Shown piece after piece: positions 40,249 to 49,051 of a stretch of 64,000 bases of DNA. Made by a program: the position numbers and the translations under genes. Source of the DNA: Streptomyces sp. ISL-87 (GTDB taxonomy: Bacteria; Actinomycetota; Actinomycetes; Streptomycetales; Streptomycetaceae); NCBI RefSeq assembly GCF_018614095.1, contig NZ_JAGGOY010000131.1:1-64000 (forward strand). Reading direction: 5' to 3'. The notes beneath the pieces were generated by a model that saw only the letters and a program-made list of their open reading frames with translations, searched no databases and was not told the DNA's origin. Numbering within the stretch: position 1 is the first letter of the stretch; every line of letters starts with the position of its first letter.

Positions 40249-41883
40249 TCACCCCTGTGGGCGTACGAATACCTCCCGGCCGCCGACGACCGTGGCCAGG
40301 CACACCGGCAGGTCCCGGCCGGGGGTCAGGTCGGGCAGTCCGGGGGTGCCGGACCGGGGGTCTGTGGACCAGCGGGCGACCCTGTCGTCGGGGGCCTGGA
40401 CCACCAGTTCTTCGGTCTGCCACAGGGCGTAGTCGGCCGGGGCGCCGGGAACGAGGATGCCCGCGTCGTCCCTGCCCAGGGCCCGCCAGCCGCCGCGGGT
40501 GTGGGCGGCGAAGGCGGCGCGTACGGAGATCCGGTGCTCGGGCGTCCGGTGGAAGGCGGCCGCCCGGACGGTGCCCCAGGGGTCCAGCGGGGTGACCGGC
40601 GCGTCGGAGCCGAAGGCGAGGGGAACGCCGGCCTTGAGCAGGGCGGCGAAGGGGTTGAGGGTACGGGCGCGCTCGATGCCCAGCCGGTCCGCGTACATGC
40701 CGTTCTCGCCGCCCCAGGCCGCGTCGAAGGCGGGCTGCACGGAGGCGGTCAGGCCGAGTTCCGCGAAGGCGGCGATGGTGGCCGGGGTCATCATCTCGGC
40801 GTGCTCGACGCGGTGCCGGGCGGCGCGGACGCGGGCGAGGCCCACCTTCTCGGCGGCCGCCCGGGCGCCCTCGACGACGGCGCTGATCGCGGCGTCGCCG
40901 ATGGCGTGGAAGCCGGCCTGGAGGCCCGCCTCGGTGCAGGCGGCGATGTGTTCCGCCACGGCGTGCGCGTCGAGGTAGCCGGTGCCGCTGTGGCCGGCGT
41001 CGGCGTACGGGGCGTGCAGACAGGCGGTGTGCGAGCCGAGGGCTCCGTCCACGAAGAGGTCGCCGGCGGCGCCGACCGCGCCGAGCGCCTTGGCCTGGGC
41101 GAGGTCCCGGTCGGCCCAGTACCCGAAGACGCGCGGCCCGGGGCGGCCCGCGGCGAGTTCGAGCAGGGCGGTGAAGTCCTCGGCGGAGGAGATGCCGGGG
41201 CCGCCGCACTCGTGCACGGAGCCGATGCCGAGGGAGGCGGCCCGGTCCAGGGCGGCCCGCTGGGCCTCGGCGCGCTGGGCCGGGGTGACGGCGTCGAGCG
41301 CCGCGGCCCGTACGGCGTGGTGGGCGTCGCGGATCAGCGGCTCGTCGGCTTCCGTACGCAGATCGGACATGCCGGGGACCAGGTCGAGCAGGGCGGTGGT
41401 GACGACCGCCGAGTGCACGTCGATCCGGCTGAGGTAGAGCGGGCGGCCGCCGGTGGCCCGGTCGAGCTCCTCCCGGCGCGGGGCGCGCCGCTCGGGCCAG
41501 CGGGCGGCGTCCCAGCCGTGGCCGAGGAGCACCCGGTCGGCGGGACGGCTGTCGGCGTACGCGCGGACGCGGGCGAGGGCGTCCTGAAGGGAACGGGCCC
41601 CGGACAGGTCCAGCCCGGTGAGGGCGAGGCCGGCGGAGGTGGTGTGGACGTGGGCGTCGGTGAAGGCGGGAGTGACGAGCGCCCCGGCGAGGTCGACGAC
41701 CTCGTCGACGCCCTGCGCGAAGGCGTCGGCGGCGCCTTCGGAGCCGACCCAGGCGATGTGGCCGCGCTCGACGACCATCGCGGTGGCGAAGGGGTCGGCG
41801 GGGCTGTGCACTTCGCCGCCGCGGAGGAGGACGGTGCGGTGGGTTCCGGCGGCGGTGGCGGAGTCGGCGGTGCGGTCAGTCAT
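40249..41883 (-). CDS. Amidohydrolase family protein (YtcJ-like)
   Basis: The 544 aa have FTDAHVHTTSAGLALTGLDLSG with the first HxH metal site, SVHECGGPG, GFHAIGDAA, RVEHAEMM and FGSDAPVTPLDPW, marking a metal-dependent amidohydrolase of the YtcJ branch. A hydrolytic role on a cyclic or N-acyl substrate is inferred; no specific substrate is indicated by neighbours. Confidence 0.9.
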   Translation of the reverse strand: MTDRTADSATAAGTHRTVLLRGGEVHSPADPFATAMVVERGHIAWVGSEGAADAFAQGVDEVVDLAGALVTPAFTDAHVHTTSAGLALTGLDLSGARSLQDALARVRAYADSRPADRVLLGHGWDAARWPERRAPRREELDRATGGRPLYLSRIDVHSAVVTTALLDLVPGMSDLRTEADEPLIRDAHHAVRAAALDAVTPAQRAEAQRAALDRAASLGIGSVHECGGPGISSAEDFTALLELAAGRPGPRVFGYWADRDLAQAKALGAVGAAGDLFVDGALGSHTACLHAPYADAGHSGTGYLDAHAVAEHIAACTEAGLQAGFHAIGDAAISAVVEGARAAAEKVGLARVRAARHRVEHAEMMTPATIAAFAELGLTASVQPAFDAAWGGENGMYADRLGIERARTLNPFAALLKAGVPLAFGSDAPVTPLDPWGTVRAAAFHRTPEHRISVRAAFAAHTRGGWRALGRDDAGILVPGAPADYALWQTEELVVQAPDDRVARWSTDPRSGTPGLPDLTPGRDLPVCLATVVGGREVFVRPQG

Positions 41884-42024
41884 GCGGAACAGTCTCGCGG
41901 GTCCGCGTGCGCGGTCCGAACACGGCCCCCGGGCGGACCGTCCCGGGCCCGCCGCCGCCCGCCGCCCGCCGCGGCCCGCCGCGTCAGGAAGCCCGCCGCC
42001 GCCCGCCGCTTCAGGAAGGGGGAA

Positions 42025-42474
42025 TCACACCCGGGGCGGGCGGGACTCGTACGGGGTCGAGAGGACCACCGTCGTGCGGGTGGACACGTGTGCCAGGGCG
42101 CGCAGGCGGCCCAGGAGGTCTTCCAGTTCCAGCGGGGTGGCCACGCGGACCTTGAGGATGTAGTTCTCGTCGCCCGCGACGCTGTGGCAGGCCTCGATCT
42201 CGGGGACGCCGGCCAGGCGGTCCGCGATGTCGTCCGGGGCGCTCGGGTCGAAGGGCTTGACCGAGATGAAGGCGGTCAGGGGCAGCCCGACGGCCTCGGG
42301 GTCGACGACGGCCGCGTATCCGCGGATCACCCCGCGCTGCTCCAGGCGGCGTACTCGCTGATGGACTGCCGACGTGGACAGTCCGGTGGCCTTGCCCAGA
42401 TCCGTGTAGCTCATCCGCCCGTCCCGCACGAGCAGATCAACGATCTGGCGGTCCAGCTCCTCCATTGCGCTCAT
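42025..42474 (-). CDS. Lrp/AsnC family transcriptional regulator
   Basis: The 149 aa show the AsnC helix-turn-helix (LDRQIVDLLVRDGRMSYTDLGKATGLSTSAVHQRVRRLE) and the C-terminal RAM ligand-binding domain (LPLTAFISVKP, GDENYILKVRVATPLELEDLL). It probably responds to an amino acid. The ATG at 42474 is used; MEELDRQ nine bases later is an alternative. The gene is divergent from the small gene at 42684. Confidence 0.93.
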   Translation of the reverse strand: MSAMEELDRQIVDLLVRDGRMSYTDLGKATGLSTSAVHQRVRRLEQRGVIRGYAAVVDPEAVGLPLTAFISVKPFDPSAPDDIADRLAGVPEIEACHSVAGDENYILKVRVATPLELEDLLGRLRALAHVSTRTTVVLSTPYESRPPRV

Positions 42475-42683
42475 AGCCGCACAACCTACGGCCCAACACC
42501 GCTCCACGCCCAGCGGTGTCCACGGATGAACTGGCACCTGCACCGGGCATGTGACCAAGGCCACAAGCCTCTGCGGGCCTATGCCGGTCTGTCGCGGTTA
42601 CTCGTGCCGCGCGACGGGAAGTGCTTGCTGTGGCCGTGGCTGAAGGAACTGCCCGCCCGGCCGACCCAAGGGGGAGTACATCC

Positions 42684-43124
42684 ATGCTGAACACCAAGCG
42701 CGCCGGTCGCACCGAACCGGAGCCCCTCGAACTTCTCGATTCCGAGGATGACGATTACCTCGAAGACGCCGAGGGCTTCGAGATCCACCACGCGATCTGC
42801 CCCGACTGCGGCCAGGCCATCGCCCTCGTCGCCGACGAGGAGCACCTCCCGGAGCACGCGCTCTGCCTGACCCCGTGGAACCCCTTCGGGCTCACGGTGT
42901 GCGCGGGTACGGGCCGGCCGGCCTCCGAGGCGCTGCCGACCGTGGGCATGCTCCAGCCGGAGGGCGTGCAGGAGCTGGAGCCCGTCGTACTGCTGACGCT
43001 GCCGCAGGGGCTGGACTGGCGGACGCAGCCGTTCTCGCACGTCGGCGGTCCGGGCTCGCGTCCCGTACGGATGCCCGTGCCGGCGGTGCTGCCGCAGATG
43101 CGGCAGCACGCCCAGGCTGCCTGA
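42684..43124 (+). CDS. Acidic hypothetical protein with paired cysteines
   Basis: The 146 aa have an acidic N terminus (EPLELLDSEDDDYLEDAEGFE), a CPDC motif (residues about 39-42) and further cysteines that could form a zinc site. The ATG follows GGGGAG. I do not recognise the family; similar short proteins occur in Streptomyces. It is divergent from the Lrp regulator, a common arrangement for regulator and target, but no function is implied. Confidence 0.7.
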   Translation: MLNTKRAGRTEPEPLELLDSEDDDYLEDAEGFEIHHAICPDCGQAIALVADEEHLPEHALCLTPWNPFGLTVCAGTGRPASEALPTVGMLQPEGVQELEPVVLLTLPQGLDWRTQPFSHVGGPGSRPVRMPVPAVLPQMRQHAQAA

Positions 43125-43157
43125 CCTGACGTAGCCGGCCTACCCGGTCTACCCGTC

Positions 43158-44258
43158 CTACCAGTACGTTCCCTGCACCATGGCGGCGAGGCTGGCGTGG
43201 TGCAGGATCAGGCTGTCCGGATCCGCCGGTACCTCGACCTCGCCGAAGTGCGCCTGCCGGTAGGCGATGCGCAGCATCACGATCCCGTGCCGCAGGGCGG
43301 CGTAGAGGGTGTGGAATTCCATGTCCCGCGGAGTGTGCCCGGTGAGTTCGGCGTACCGGCGCTCCAGGTCCTCGCGGCGCAGGAAGTCGGGCAGGCCAGG
43401 CTGGCCGAAGCCGACGGTCAAGTCCTGGAAGAAGCGGTGGAGGTAGACGGTCCAGCCGAGGTCCACCTCGCGCGGGGCGTACGCCGCCATCTCCCAGTCG
43501 AGGACGGCGACGGGGGCGAAGCCGTCGGGCTCGTAGATGACGTTGCCGATGCGGGCGTCACCCCAGTTGAGGACGGCCGGGCCCTCGTCCACCGGCCAGA
43601 GTTCCTCCAGCCGGTCGAACGCCCGCTCCAGCAGCGGGGAGGGGGCCAGGCCGCCGACCACCCAGGCGTAGTAGGCGTGTTGGGCGTCGACGTGCCGGCG
43701 CAGCGGACTGCCCGTGCCCTCGGGGAGGAGGAACTCGGCCTCCTTGGCGGGGAACTGGTCGTGCAGCCGGGCGAGCAGGGAGATGCTGGCCTCCTGGAGT
43801 GCGGCGCGTTCGGCGTCGGTGGCGGAGTGCAGCCAGTTGCCCTCGTAGGTGTAGGGCATGACGTCGGGCGGGACCCGGCCCTCGGCACGGGCCATGACGA
43901 AGAACGGCGCGCCGAGCGGGGCGGGGTCCTCCTCCAGCCACAGCACGCGCGGGACGGGCAGGTCGGTGTGGGCGGCGACTAGGCTCATCACGCGGTGCTG
44001 GCGGGGCATGTCGTAGGTGGGGAACACGGTGTAGGCGGCCGGGTCGGCGGCGAGGCGCAGGGCGCAGGCGCGGACCGGGGCGTCGGGGTGCTCGATGTCG
44101 AAGAGCAGGGTTTCGCTGGACATGCCGTTGGAGGCGGGGACGGAGACGCCCGCGACCTTCGCGCCGGGGAGCGTGGTGTCGAGCCAGGCCGCGAGGCGTC
44201 GGCCGAGTTCCTCGGGCTCGCGGGTGGAGGTGCGGGGACGTGGTGCCGATGCTGCCAT
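43158..44258 (-). CDS. Phosphotransferase family protein (APH-like, acyl-CoA pathway type)
   Basis: The 366 aa fold like aminoglycoside phosphotransferases: VMSLVAAHTDLPVPRVLWLEE, LNWGDARIGNVIYEPDG (catalytic Asp), VAVLDWEMAAYAPREVDLGW (metal-binding Asp). Such proteins in actinobacteria sit near acyl-CoA dehydrogenase genes and are thought to phosphorylate small metabolites. No resistance role is implied. It is the second gene of a minus-strand pair, 61 bp after the 377-aa partner. Confidence 0.85.
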   Translation of the reverse strand: MAASAPRPRTSTREPEELGRRLAAWLDTTLPGAKVAGVSVPASNGMSSETLLFDIEHPDAPVRACALRLAADPAAYTVFPTYDMPRQHRVMSLVAAHTDLPVPRVLWLEEDPAPLGAPFFVMARAEGRVPPDVMPYTYEGNWLHSATDAERAALQEASISLLARLHDQFPAKEAEFLLPEGTGSPLRRHVDAQHAYYAWVVGGLAPSPLLERAFDRLEELWPVDEGPAVLNWGDARIGNVIYEPDGFAPVAVLDWEMAAYAPREVDLGWTVYLHRFFQDLTVGFGQPGLPDFLRREDLERRYAELTGHTPRDMEFHTLYAALRHGIVMLRIAYRQAHFGEVEVPADPDSLILHHASLAAMVQGTYW

Positions 44259-44319
44259 GACTACCCCTTTCCTACGTGTGGCCGTACGTGTGGCCCTATG
44301 TGCGTTCCTGCGTGTGCTT

Positions 44320-45453
44320 CTACTGGGCGACGGAGCTGTAGTCGGTGAAGCCGCTGGGGTCGTGGCGGCCGAAGCTGCCGTGCTCGAAGATGCCGTGGCC
44401 GATCTGCCCGTCGAGGGTGAAGCGGGCGGAGTGGTCGGTCACCCCGAAGGCGGCCATGGGGTGGGCGCCGGGGTCGGACAGGTCGTAGACGCGGCGGTCG
44501 GTCCAGCCGCGGCCCTGCCAGGTGCCGTGCTGCCAGTCGGCGGCGGGCGGGTAGCCGGCGCCGATGGCGAGCGGGGAGGAATTGAGGATCTCCACGCCGA
44601 GTTCGAGGGATTTGCGGGCCGGGTCGGTGAGGTGGACGACGGCGCTGTCGGGGTGGCGGCTGCCGGGGCGGTAGCGGATCTCGGTGTGCGGCCAGCCGAG
44701 TTGGACGTCCTGGCGGCCGCTGCCCTCGGGGAAGACCTGGACGGCCTCGTTGAGGGTGCGGTGGCCGTCGGCGTCCTCCTGGGCGATGACCATGAGGAAG
44801 CGGTCCTCGAAGCGGACGGGGATCCAGAGCCAGTGGAAGCCCTCGGGGCGGTACTCCTCGGCGGCCCGGCCGCCGTCCTCGCCGGGTATCGGGCGCACGC
44901 CCCAGCTGCGGTCGCGGGTTCCGGTCCACTCGTGGGGTGTGAGGGTGAACCCCTCGCCCTTGGCGCGGATGGTTCCGGTGACGTGGCCGGCCTGGACGAA
45001 GCGGCGGCCTTCGAGCATGAGGCGGTCGCCGCGGCGCTGGACGTGGTGGGGCTCCCAGACGGCGGGGAACTCGGCGGTCCAGGTGACGTCGTAGGAGAGC
45101 CCGTCGGGGTCGGCGGGGTCGGCGTCGCACTGGAGGGTGATCCGCTTCAGGGGTTCGTCGACGATGATCCGGAGCGGCCCGACGGAGAGGTTCATGCGGT
45201 CGTCGGTGAGGGCGTCGGAGGCACGGACGGCGAGGAGTTCGTCGCCGACGCGGAGGGTGGCGTAGGCGTCGATGACCCCGGCGTTGGGGTAGACACCGAG
45301 CCCGAGGATCAGCACGGCCCGGCCGGCGTGATCAAAGACGTGGAAGATGCAGCGGTCGTAGGCGTTGCGGTCACCGCTGACGAGGTGCTTCATCGACAAT
45401 GGGGCCTGGTGGATGGGGTATTCGTCAAGGGATATGGGGCGGTCCGCGGGCAT
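44320..45453 (-). CDS. Hypothetical protein, partner of the phosphotransferase
   Basis: The 377 aa form a beta-rich soluble protein without a signal peptide. Phrases such as SMKHLVSGDRNAYDRCIFHVFDH, FTLTPHEWTGTRDRSWGVRPIPGE and GFHWLWIPVRFEDRFLMVIAQED are typical of an actinobacterial family that neighbours APH-like genes in lipid or steroid clusters. A domain role such as lipid binding is inferred only. A strong AGGAGGT ribosome site precedes the start. The TGACG-N3-CGTCA operator lies about 40 bp upstream. Confidence 0.7.
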   Translation of the reverse strand: MPADRPISLDEYPIHQAPLSMKHLVSGDRNAYDRCIFHVFDHAGRAVLILGLGVYPNAGVIDAYATLRVGDELLAVRASDALTDDRMNLSVGPLRIIVDEPLKRITLQCDADPADPDGLSYDVTWTAEFPAVWEPHHVQRRGDRLMLEGRRFVQAGHVTGTIRAKGEGFTLTPHEWTGTRDRSWGVRPIPGEDGGRAAEEYRPEGFHWLWIPVRFEDRFLMVIAQEDADGHRTLNEAVQVFPEGSGRQDVQLGWPHTEIRYRPGSRHPDSAVVHLTDPARKSLELGVEILNSSPLAIGAGYPPAADWQHGTWQGRGWTDRRVYDLSDPGAHPMAAFGVTDHSARFTLDGQIGHGIFEHGSFGRHDPSGFTDYSSVAQ

Positions 45454-45793
45454 GGCAAACCTCCTGGGCGCGGGGGCGGGCGGATCGGCGGATATGACGG
45501 TACGTCAGAAACGGGGCCGGAGGCCATACTCTGGCACGGCCTGCCAGCGGGGCACTCCCTGCCATTCCGTCGGCCGCGATCGAACCGGAGTCCGGGGTGG
45601 GGCCACCCCGGAGCACCCCCCCGACCACAGGGGGCGTGCGCCGGCGGATGGCCTGCACCAGGGCGCGCGCGACGGAGAGGCGGCCGGTGCGGGGGTACTG
45701 GACCGGGAGGGCGCGCCTACGACGGGGACAGGTCGAACGCATGGGCGCGCGGCGGGGGCGATTACCGTGGGTCGGGTCTCGCGTTGGCCGGGT
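45454..45793. other. Intergenic region with shared operator
   Basis: It contains the palindrome TGACG-GTA-CGTCA (45495-45507), the ribosome site of the minus-strand operon and, at 45593-45612, the self-complementary CCGGGGTGGGGCCACCCCGG. No gene is visible. Promoters for both divergent genes should be here. Confidence 0.6.
45495..45507. promoter_or_regulatory. Operator TGACG-GTA-CGTCA
   Basis: The inverted repeat shares its 5-bp arms and 3-bp spacer with the palindrome at 10518-10534. It lies about 40 bp upstream of the 377-aa/phosphotransferase operon. Two perfect copies at comparable places suggest a common TetR-like regulator. Confidence 0.6.
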
Positions 45794-46024
45794 ATGACCA
45801 CGCTTGAGACTGCCACGCCGCGGACGGGACGCCGTCGCCGGCCGACGCCGCCCGGCCACGAAGAATCGGTTCAGCAGCAGCGGTACCCGGATCCGCCGAT
45901 CTATCGCGCACTACTGGCCCGCTGGGCCGACGACGGCCGCACCCTGCCGGGTCGGGGCGACCCGGAGTGGTCCGAGGTCGCCTCGTCCCCGATCTGGCCG
46001 AGCGGCCCGCTCTTCGGCGGCTGA
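45794..46024 (+). CDS. Small hypothetical protein
   Basis: The 76 aa have a basic, Pro-rich N terminus (ATPRTGRRRRPTPPGHEES) and a conserved-looking C terminus (YPDPPIYRALLARWADDGRTLPG). I recognise no family. The ribosome site is weak (GGCCGGGT). The gene is convergent with the low-GC membrane-protein gene. Confidence 0.55.
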   Translation: MTTLETATPRTGRRRRPTPPGHEESVQQQRYPDPPIYRALLARWADDGRTLPGRGDPEWSEVASSPIWPSGPLFGG

Positions 46025-46054
46025 GCCGGCGCGCGTCGGATCCGCGAGTCGCGA

Positions 46055-48547
46055 CTACCGCGGCGGAGGCGCCATGGGGCCCCCTTCACGGAGGGTCTTC
46101 CAGATCGTGGCCAGCGCCAGAAGCTGGGCGAGAAAGAACGCCACCGAGGCGAAGCGCATCTGGTAGACGTACGCGACCAGGTTGGCATTGGTCGGCCAGT
46201 AACGCCGCTCGCTCTGAAAGGTCTGCACGTCCATGGCAAAGCCTGTAAGTGTCATCACCGAAACGAATGCGGCAATAGCGGTGCTCGCACCCTGCACACT
46301 TTGGCCGATGGCTTGAGCGATGATCTGATGGGCTACGACCGGGATGACGAACGCCACGCCCACGCAGAACGCTTTCGTGGGTCCGTGACGACCGGGGAGA
46401 TCACGCCACAGCGCCCCCAAGAAGAATCCTCCGGCCACCCAGGTGGTGTGCCAGTAGAGGATCTCCGCCACGATCGAAATGAATCCGCTGTCATTTTGTG
46501 TGATGACGATCCAGGATTCATTTTGGACCAGGTCGGTCCAATACATCAGCGCGGTGGCGGGCAGCCCGAAGAAACAGGCGATGAGCGCACTGCGACAAGC
46601 GTTTCCCCACCAAGTGGACATCGGACCGAAAGCGAACGGCAGGTCAACAGGCCGCACCCCTTCTGGCAGAGATCGATCCAATTGGTCGATTTCACGCTCG
46701 ATTGATTCCTGCACCCTGGACGACTCGGGCGAATTACTGGTGTTGAGACGTTGGAGGCGGGACTGGAGTTCCCGAAAATGACGCGCAAGCCGCAACATCT
46801 CTGATCTATCGGTTCGCGAGATCACTTTACCCAATGGCGCGTTGTCTGCGGCGGGCTGCTCCAGTACGGACTTCGAATAGCCCAAAGCGAGAACGCCCCA
46901 TACGGAAACGAAGCCGATAATCAAGGTCAGAACATACCCCGAGAACCCGAAATACACAGCATAGCCGGGCAGAACGGCAATGACGAAGAAAAGTACCAAC
47001 AGGAGCTTCTCCGCCTGGTTGGGCGTAAACGAATCATCCTGATGCTGTTCAGCCCGGCAGACGCGTAGCACGCCGAGCAAAGCCAGGGGTGTCAAGAACA
47101 AGCCGAGGTCCGCCAGACTGACGAGTGCAGTGTAAGGCAAATACCACCACCACCCGTCGCGGAATGTGGCCCACTCTGGCCAGTATTGCGGCCATTCAGG
47201 GTCGGCGAGCCAGCTGACGCGTTCCCAGGAGCGATCAAAGGCGAGGTACGCCCACAGCAGAGTCGATGCCGACGCCAGGAGGGAAACAGATACCACCAGC
47301 CATTGAGGCAAACTTCTGTCGCCCATGAACAGGACCCGCTGTCCAGCTGAAACCAATCCCAGAAAACAGGCGAAAATCACTACCAGGTAGACGAGTGCAG
47401 AAACCCATGATCCGGCAGGGGAAAGCGTGACGTCGCTGTTGGGCAGCAGGTCCAATTCGGACAGTTCAACGCCGAAATACAAACCCGCTGCACAGAGGAA
47501 AAAAGCGCACACGAAGACGAGCAGACGCTTCCCCACCCTGCCGAAGAAACACAGGGCGACTCCGAAGAACATCAGAGAAAACAGGAGGAACACCGGCTCG
47601 TAATCATGGCTCCACGACAGCCGATGACTCAAGAGCCGATAAATGTTGTCGCCCATGTAGACAGTCAGACCGATAAGCGCCTGCAAGAGCGCCCATGACA
47701 TCACGACCTTGAGTGTCCTGTCCTCCTTCGGAACGACATTCCTTCCCAGACTCCGCCGAAGCCGTCTGGCGGAAATGATCAGGAGGGCACTTGCGGCGAC
47801 ATAATAGAATGCGCCTGACGCACTGTAGGATCCCAGTGCTTCCCAGAATTCTTCGTCCGTCGCGCTGATGGCGTACCACTGCTGCGCTGGGGGCGGGCGG
47901 AACTCTGCCCGGATGATCGGTGTCCGCCTCTTGCTCTGCCACCTCAGTACGGTGCCCGCTTCACCGAAAGTCGGCGGAGGCGTGGCCGACATGGCCCCAG
48001 GGCCCCCAAGATGGACGTGCACGTCTTCCCACGTGGCTGCCGCGAGATTCGCGGGAGGTCTCAATTGAACGGTCCACTCGTTCTTTCCCGCGTTCAGCTG
48101 CCAGGGTCCGGCCCTGTACTCACCAAGTGCTTGAACCCATGCGACGGCCTCATAGTGGACGGTGACCCATTTCCCATCGGCCCCGACCCCAACCGGCTTC
48201 AAGCGCCACTCGTAGTCATAGACGCTATCCGGTGAAACCTTTCCGAGCAGACAGCGCAGCGCGAAACGGTAGTGACCCGAGCGCGTGTCCAGGAGCAGGT
48301 CGGAGGCGTATGCCCAGCCCGCCGGAATTCTGAGCTCCATGGTGCTCGTCAGCACGCTGTAGTCGCTGCCGCGGTGGTCGAATTTCGCCGATGCCTTGAC
48401 CTTCGCCTCGCTGAGCTGGTCGGCGCGGCAGGAGTCGGCAGCTGGGGCCTCGGCAGCCTGGGCCGAGGCCCTGCCGGTCGGCAGGGTGATGAGAACCAGC
48501 AGAAGCACGTGCAGCAAAAGCAACGCGGAGCGTCTGAGATGGATCAC
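46055..48547 (-). CDS. Large multi-pass membrane protein of low-GC composition
   Basis: The 830 aa have a signal peptide (MIHLRRSALLLLHVLLLVLITLPTGRASA region), an extracellular domain of about 230 residues with two cysteines, then about seven helices, a cytoplasmic section with a coiled-coil-like stretch (LARHFRELQSRLQRLNTSN), and about four or five more helices. Base composition is clearly lower in GC than any neighbour and codon use is unlike the rest, suggesting horizontal transfer. It may be a Streptomyces DUF family (possibly DUF6185), but I am not sure. No enzymatic motif is visible; a sensor or channel-like role is a guess. Confidence 0.75.
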   Translation of the reverse strand: MIHLRRSALLLLHVLLLVLITLPTGRASAQAAEAPAADSCRADQLSEAKVKASAKFDHRGSDYSVLTSTMELRIPAGWAYASDLLLDTRSGHYRFALRCLLGKVSPDSVYDYEWRLKPVGVGADGKWVTVHYEAVAWVQALGEYRAGPWQLNAGKNEWTVQLRPPANLAAATWEDVHVHLGGPGAMSATPPPTFGEAGTVLRWQSKRRTPIIRAEFRPPPAQQWYAISATDEEFWEALGSYSASGAFYYVAASALLIISARRLRRSLGRNVVPKEDRTLKVVMSWALLQALIGLTVYMGDNIYRLLSHRLSWSHDYEPVFLLFSLMFFGVALCFFGRVGKRLLVFVCAFFLCAAGLYFGVELSELDLLPNSDVTLSPAGSWVSALVYLVVIFACFLGLVSAGQRVLFMGDRSLPQWLVVSVSLLASASTLLWAYLAFDRSWERVSWLADPEWPQYWPEWATFRDGWWWYLPYTALVSLADLGLFLTPLALLGVLRVCRAEQHQDDSFTPNQAEKLLLVLFFVIAVLPGYAVYFGFSGYVLTLIIGFVSVWGVLALGYSKSVLEQPAADNAPLGKVISRTDRSEMLRLARHFRELQSRLQRLNTSNSPESSRVQESIEREIDQLDRSLPEGVRPVDLPFAFGPMSTWWGNACRSALIACFFGLPATALMYWTDLVQNESWIVITQNDSGFISIVAEILYWHTTWVAGGFFLGALWRDLPGRHGPTKAFCVGVAFVIPVVAHQIIAQAIGQSVQGASTAIAAFVSVMTLTGFAMDVQTFQSERRYWPTNANLVAYVYQMRFASVAFFLAQLLALATIWKTLREGGPMAPPPR

Positions 48548-48661
48548 CGCCCCATCATCTTCTCCGCCGGACCCGCGTGGCGCCCGGCGGCACGGCAGAA
48601 CCCGTGCAGGTCCACCCCGACGGCCTACATCGGTTCACACCGTGAGGCGGCGGCAGAACGC

Positions 48662-49051
48662 CTAGAGCGGGAGGAGCCCCGCCGCCGTCGGGCGGAAGCC
48701 GCAGGCCGCGTAGAAGGGGGCGAGGTGCGGCTCGTAGTCCACGTGGAGCCATTGCGCGCCCGAGGCCCGCGCCGCTTCGGCGGCGGCGCGGACCAGCTGG
48801 ACGCCGAGGCCTCGGCGGCGTTCGTCCGGGTGGACGGTGGTGTCCAGGATGAAGGCGTGGGCGCCGCCGTCGCCGGCCACGTTGACGTAGCCGACGAGGC
48901 GGCCGGCCCGGCGGGCCGTGATCCATGCCGTGCTGCGCTCCAGCACCGGAGCGAAGGACACCGCCTGGTGCCCGGGCCCGGCCGCGGCGAACAGTTCGTT
49001 CAGTTCGACGTCGGCCAGGGCCGGGCGTATCGCGATGTCCAGGGAGGACAT
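48662..49051 (-). CDS. GNAT family N-acetyltransferase
   Basis: The 129 aa show the acetyl-CoA binding motif VHPDERRRGLGVQLVRAAAE and the C-terminal beta strand (FYAACGFRPT). The substrate is unknown. The start overlaps the acyl-CoA dehydrogenase stop (TGATG), so it is translationally coupled to it. Confidence 0.9.
   Translation of the reverse strand: MSSLDIAIRPALADVELNELFAAAGPGHQAVSFAPVLERSTAWITARRAGRLVGYVNVAGDGGAHAFILDTTVHPDERRRGLGVQLVRAAAEAARASGAQWLHVDYEPHLAPFYAACGFRPTAAGLLPL

Noticed and set aside
43158..44258. Aminoglycoside resistance gene
   Set aside because: Context and sequence resemble the acyl-CoA-associated APH-like family, not known resistance enzymes.
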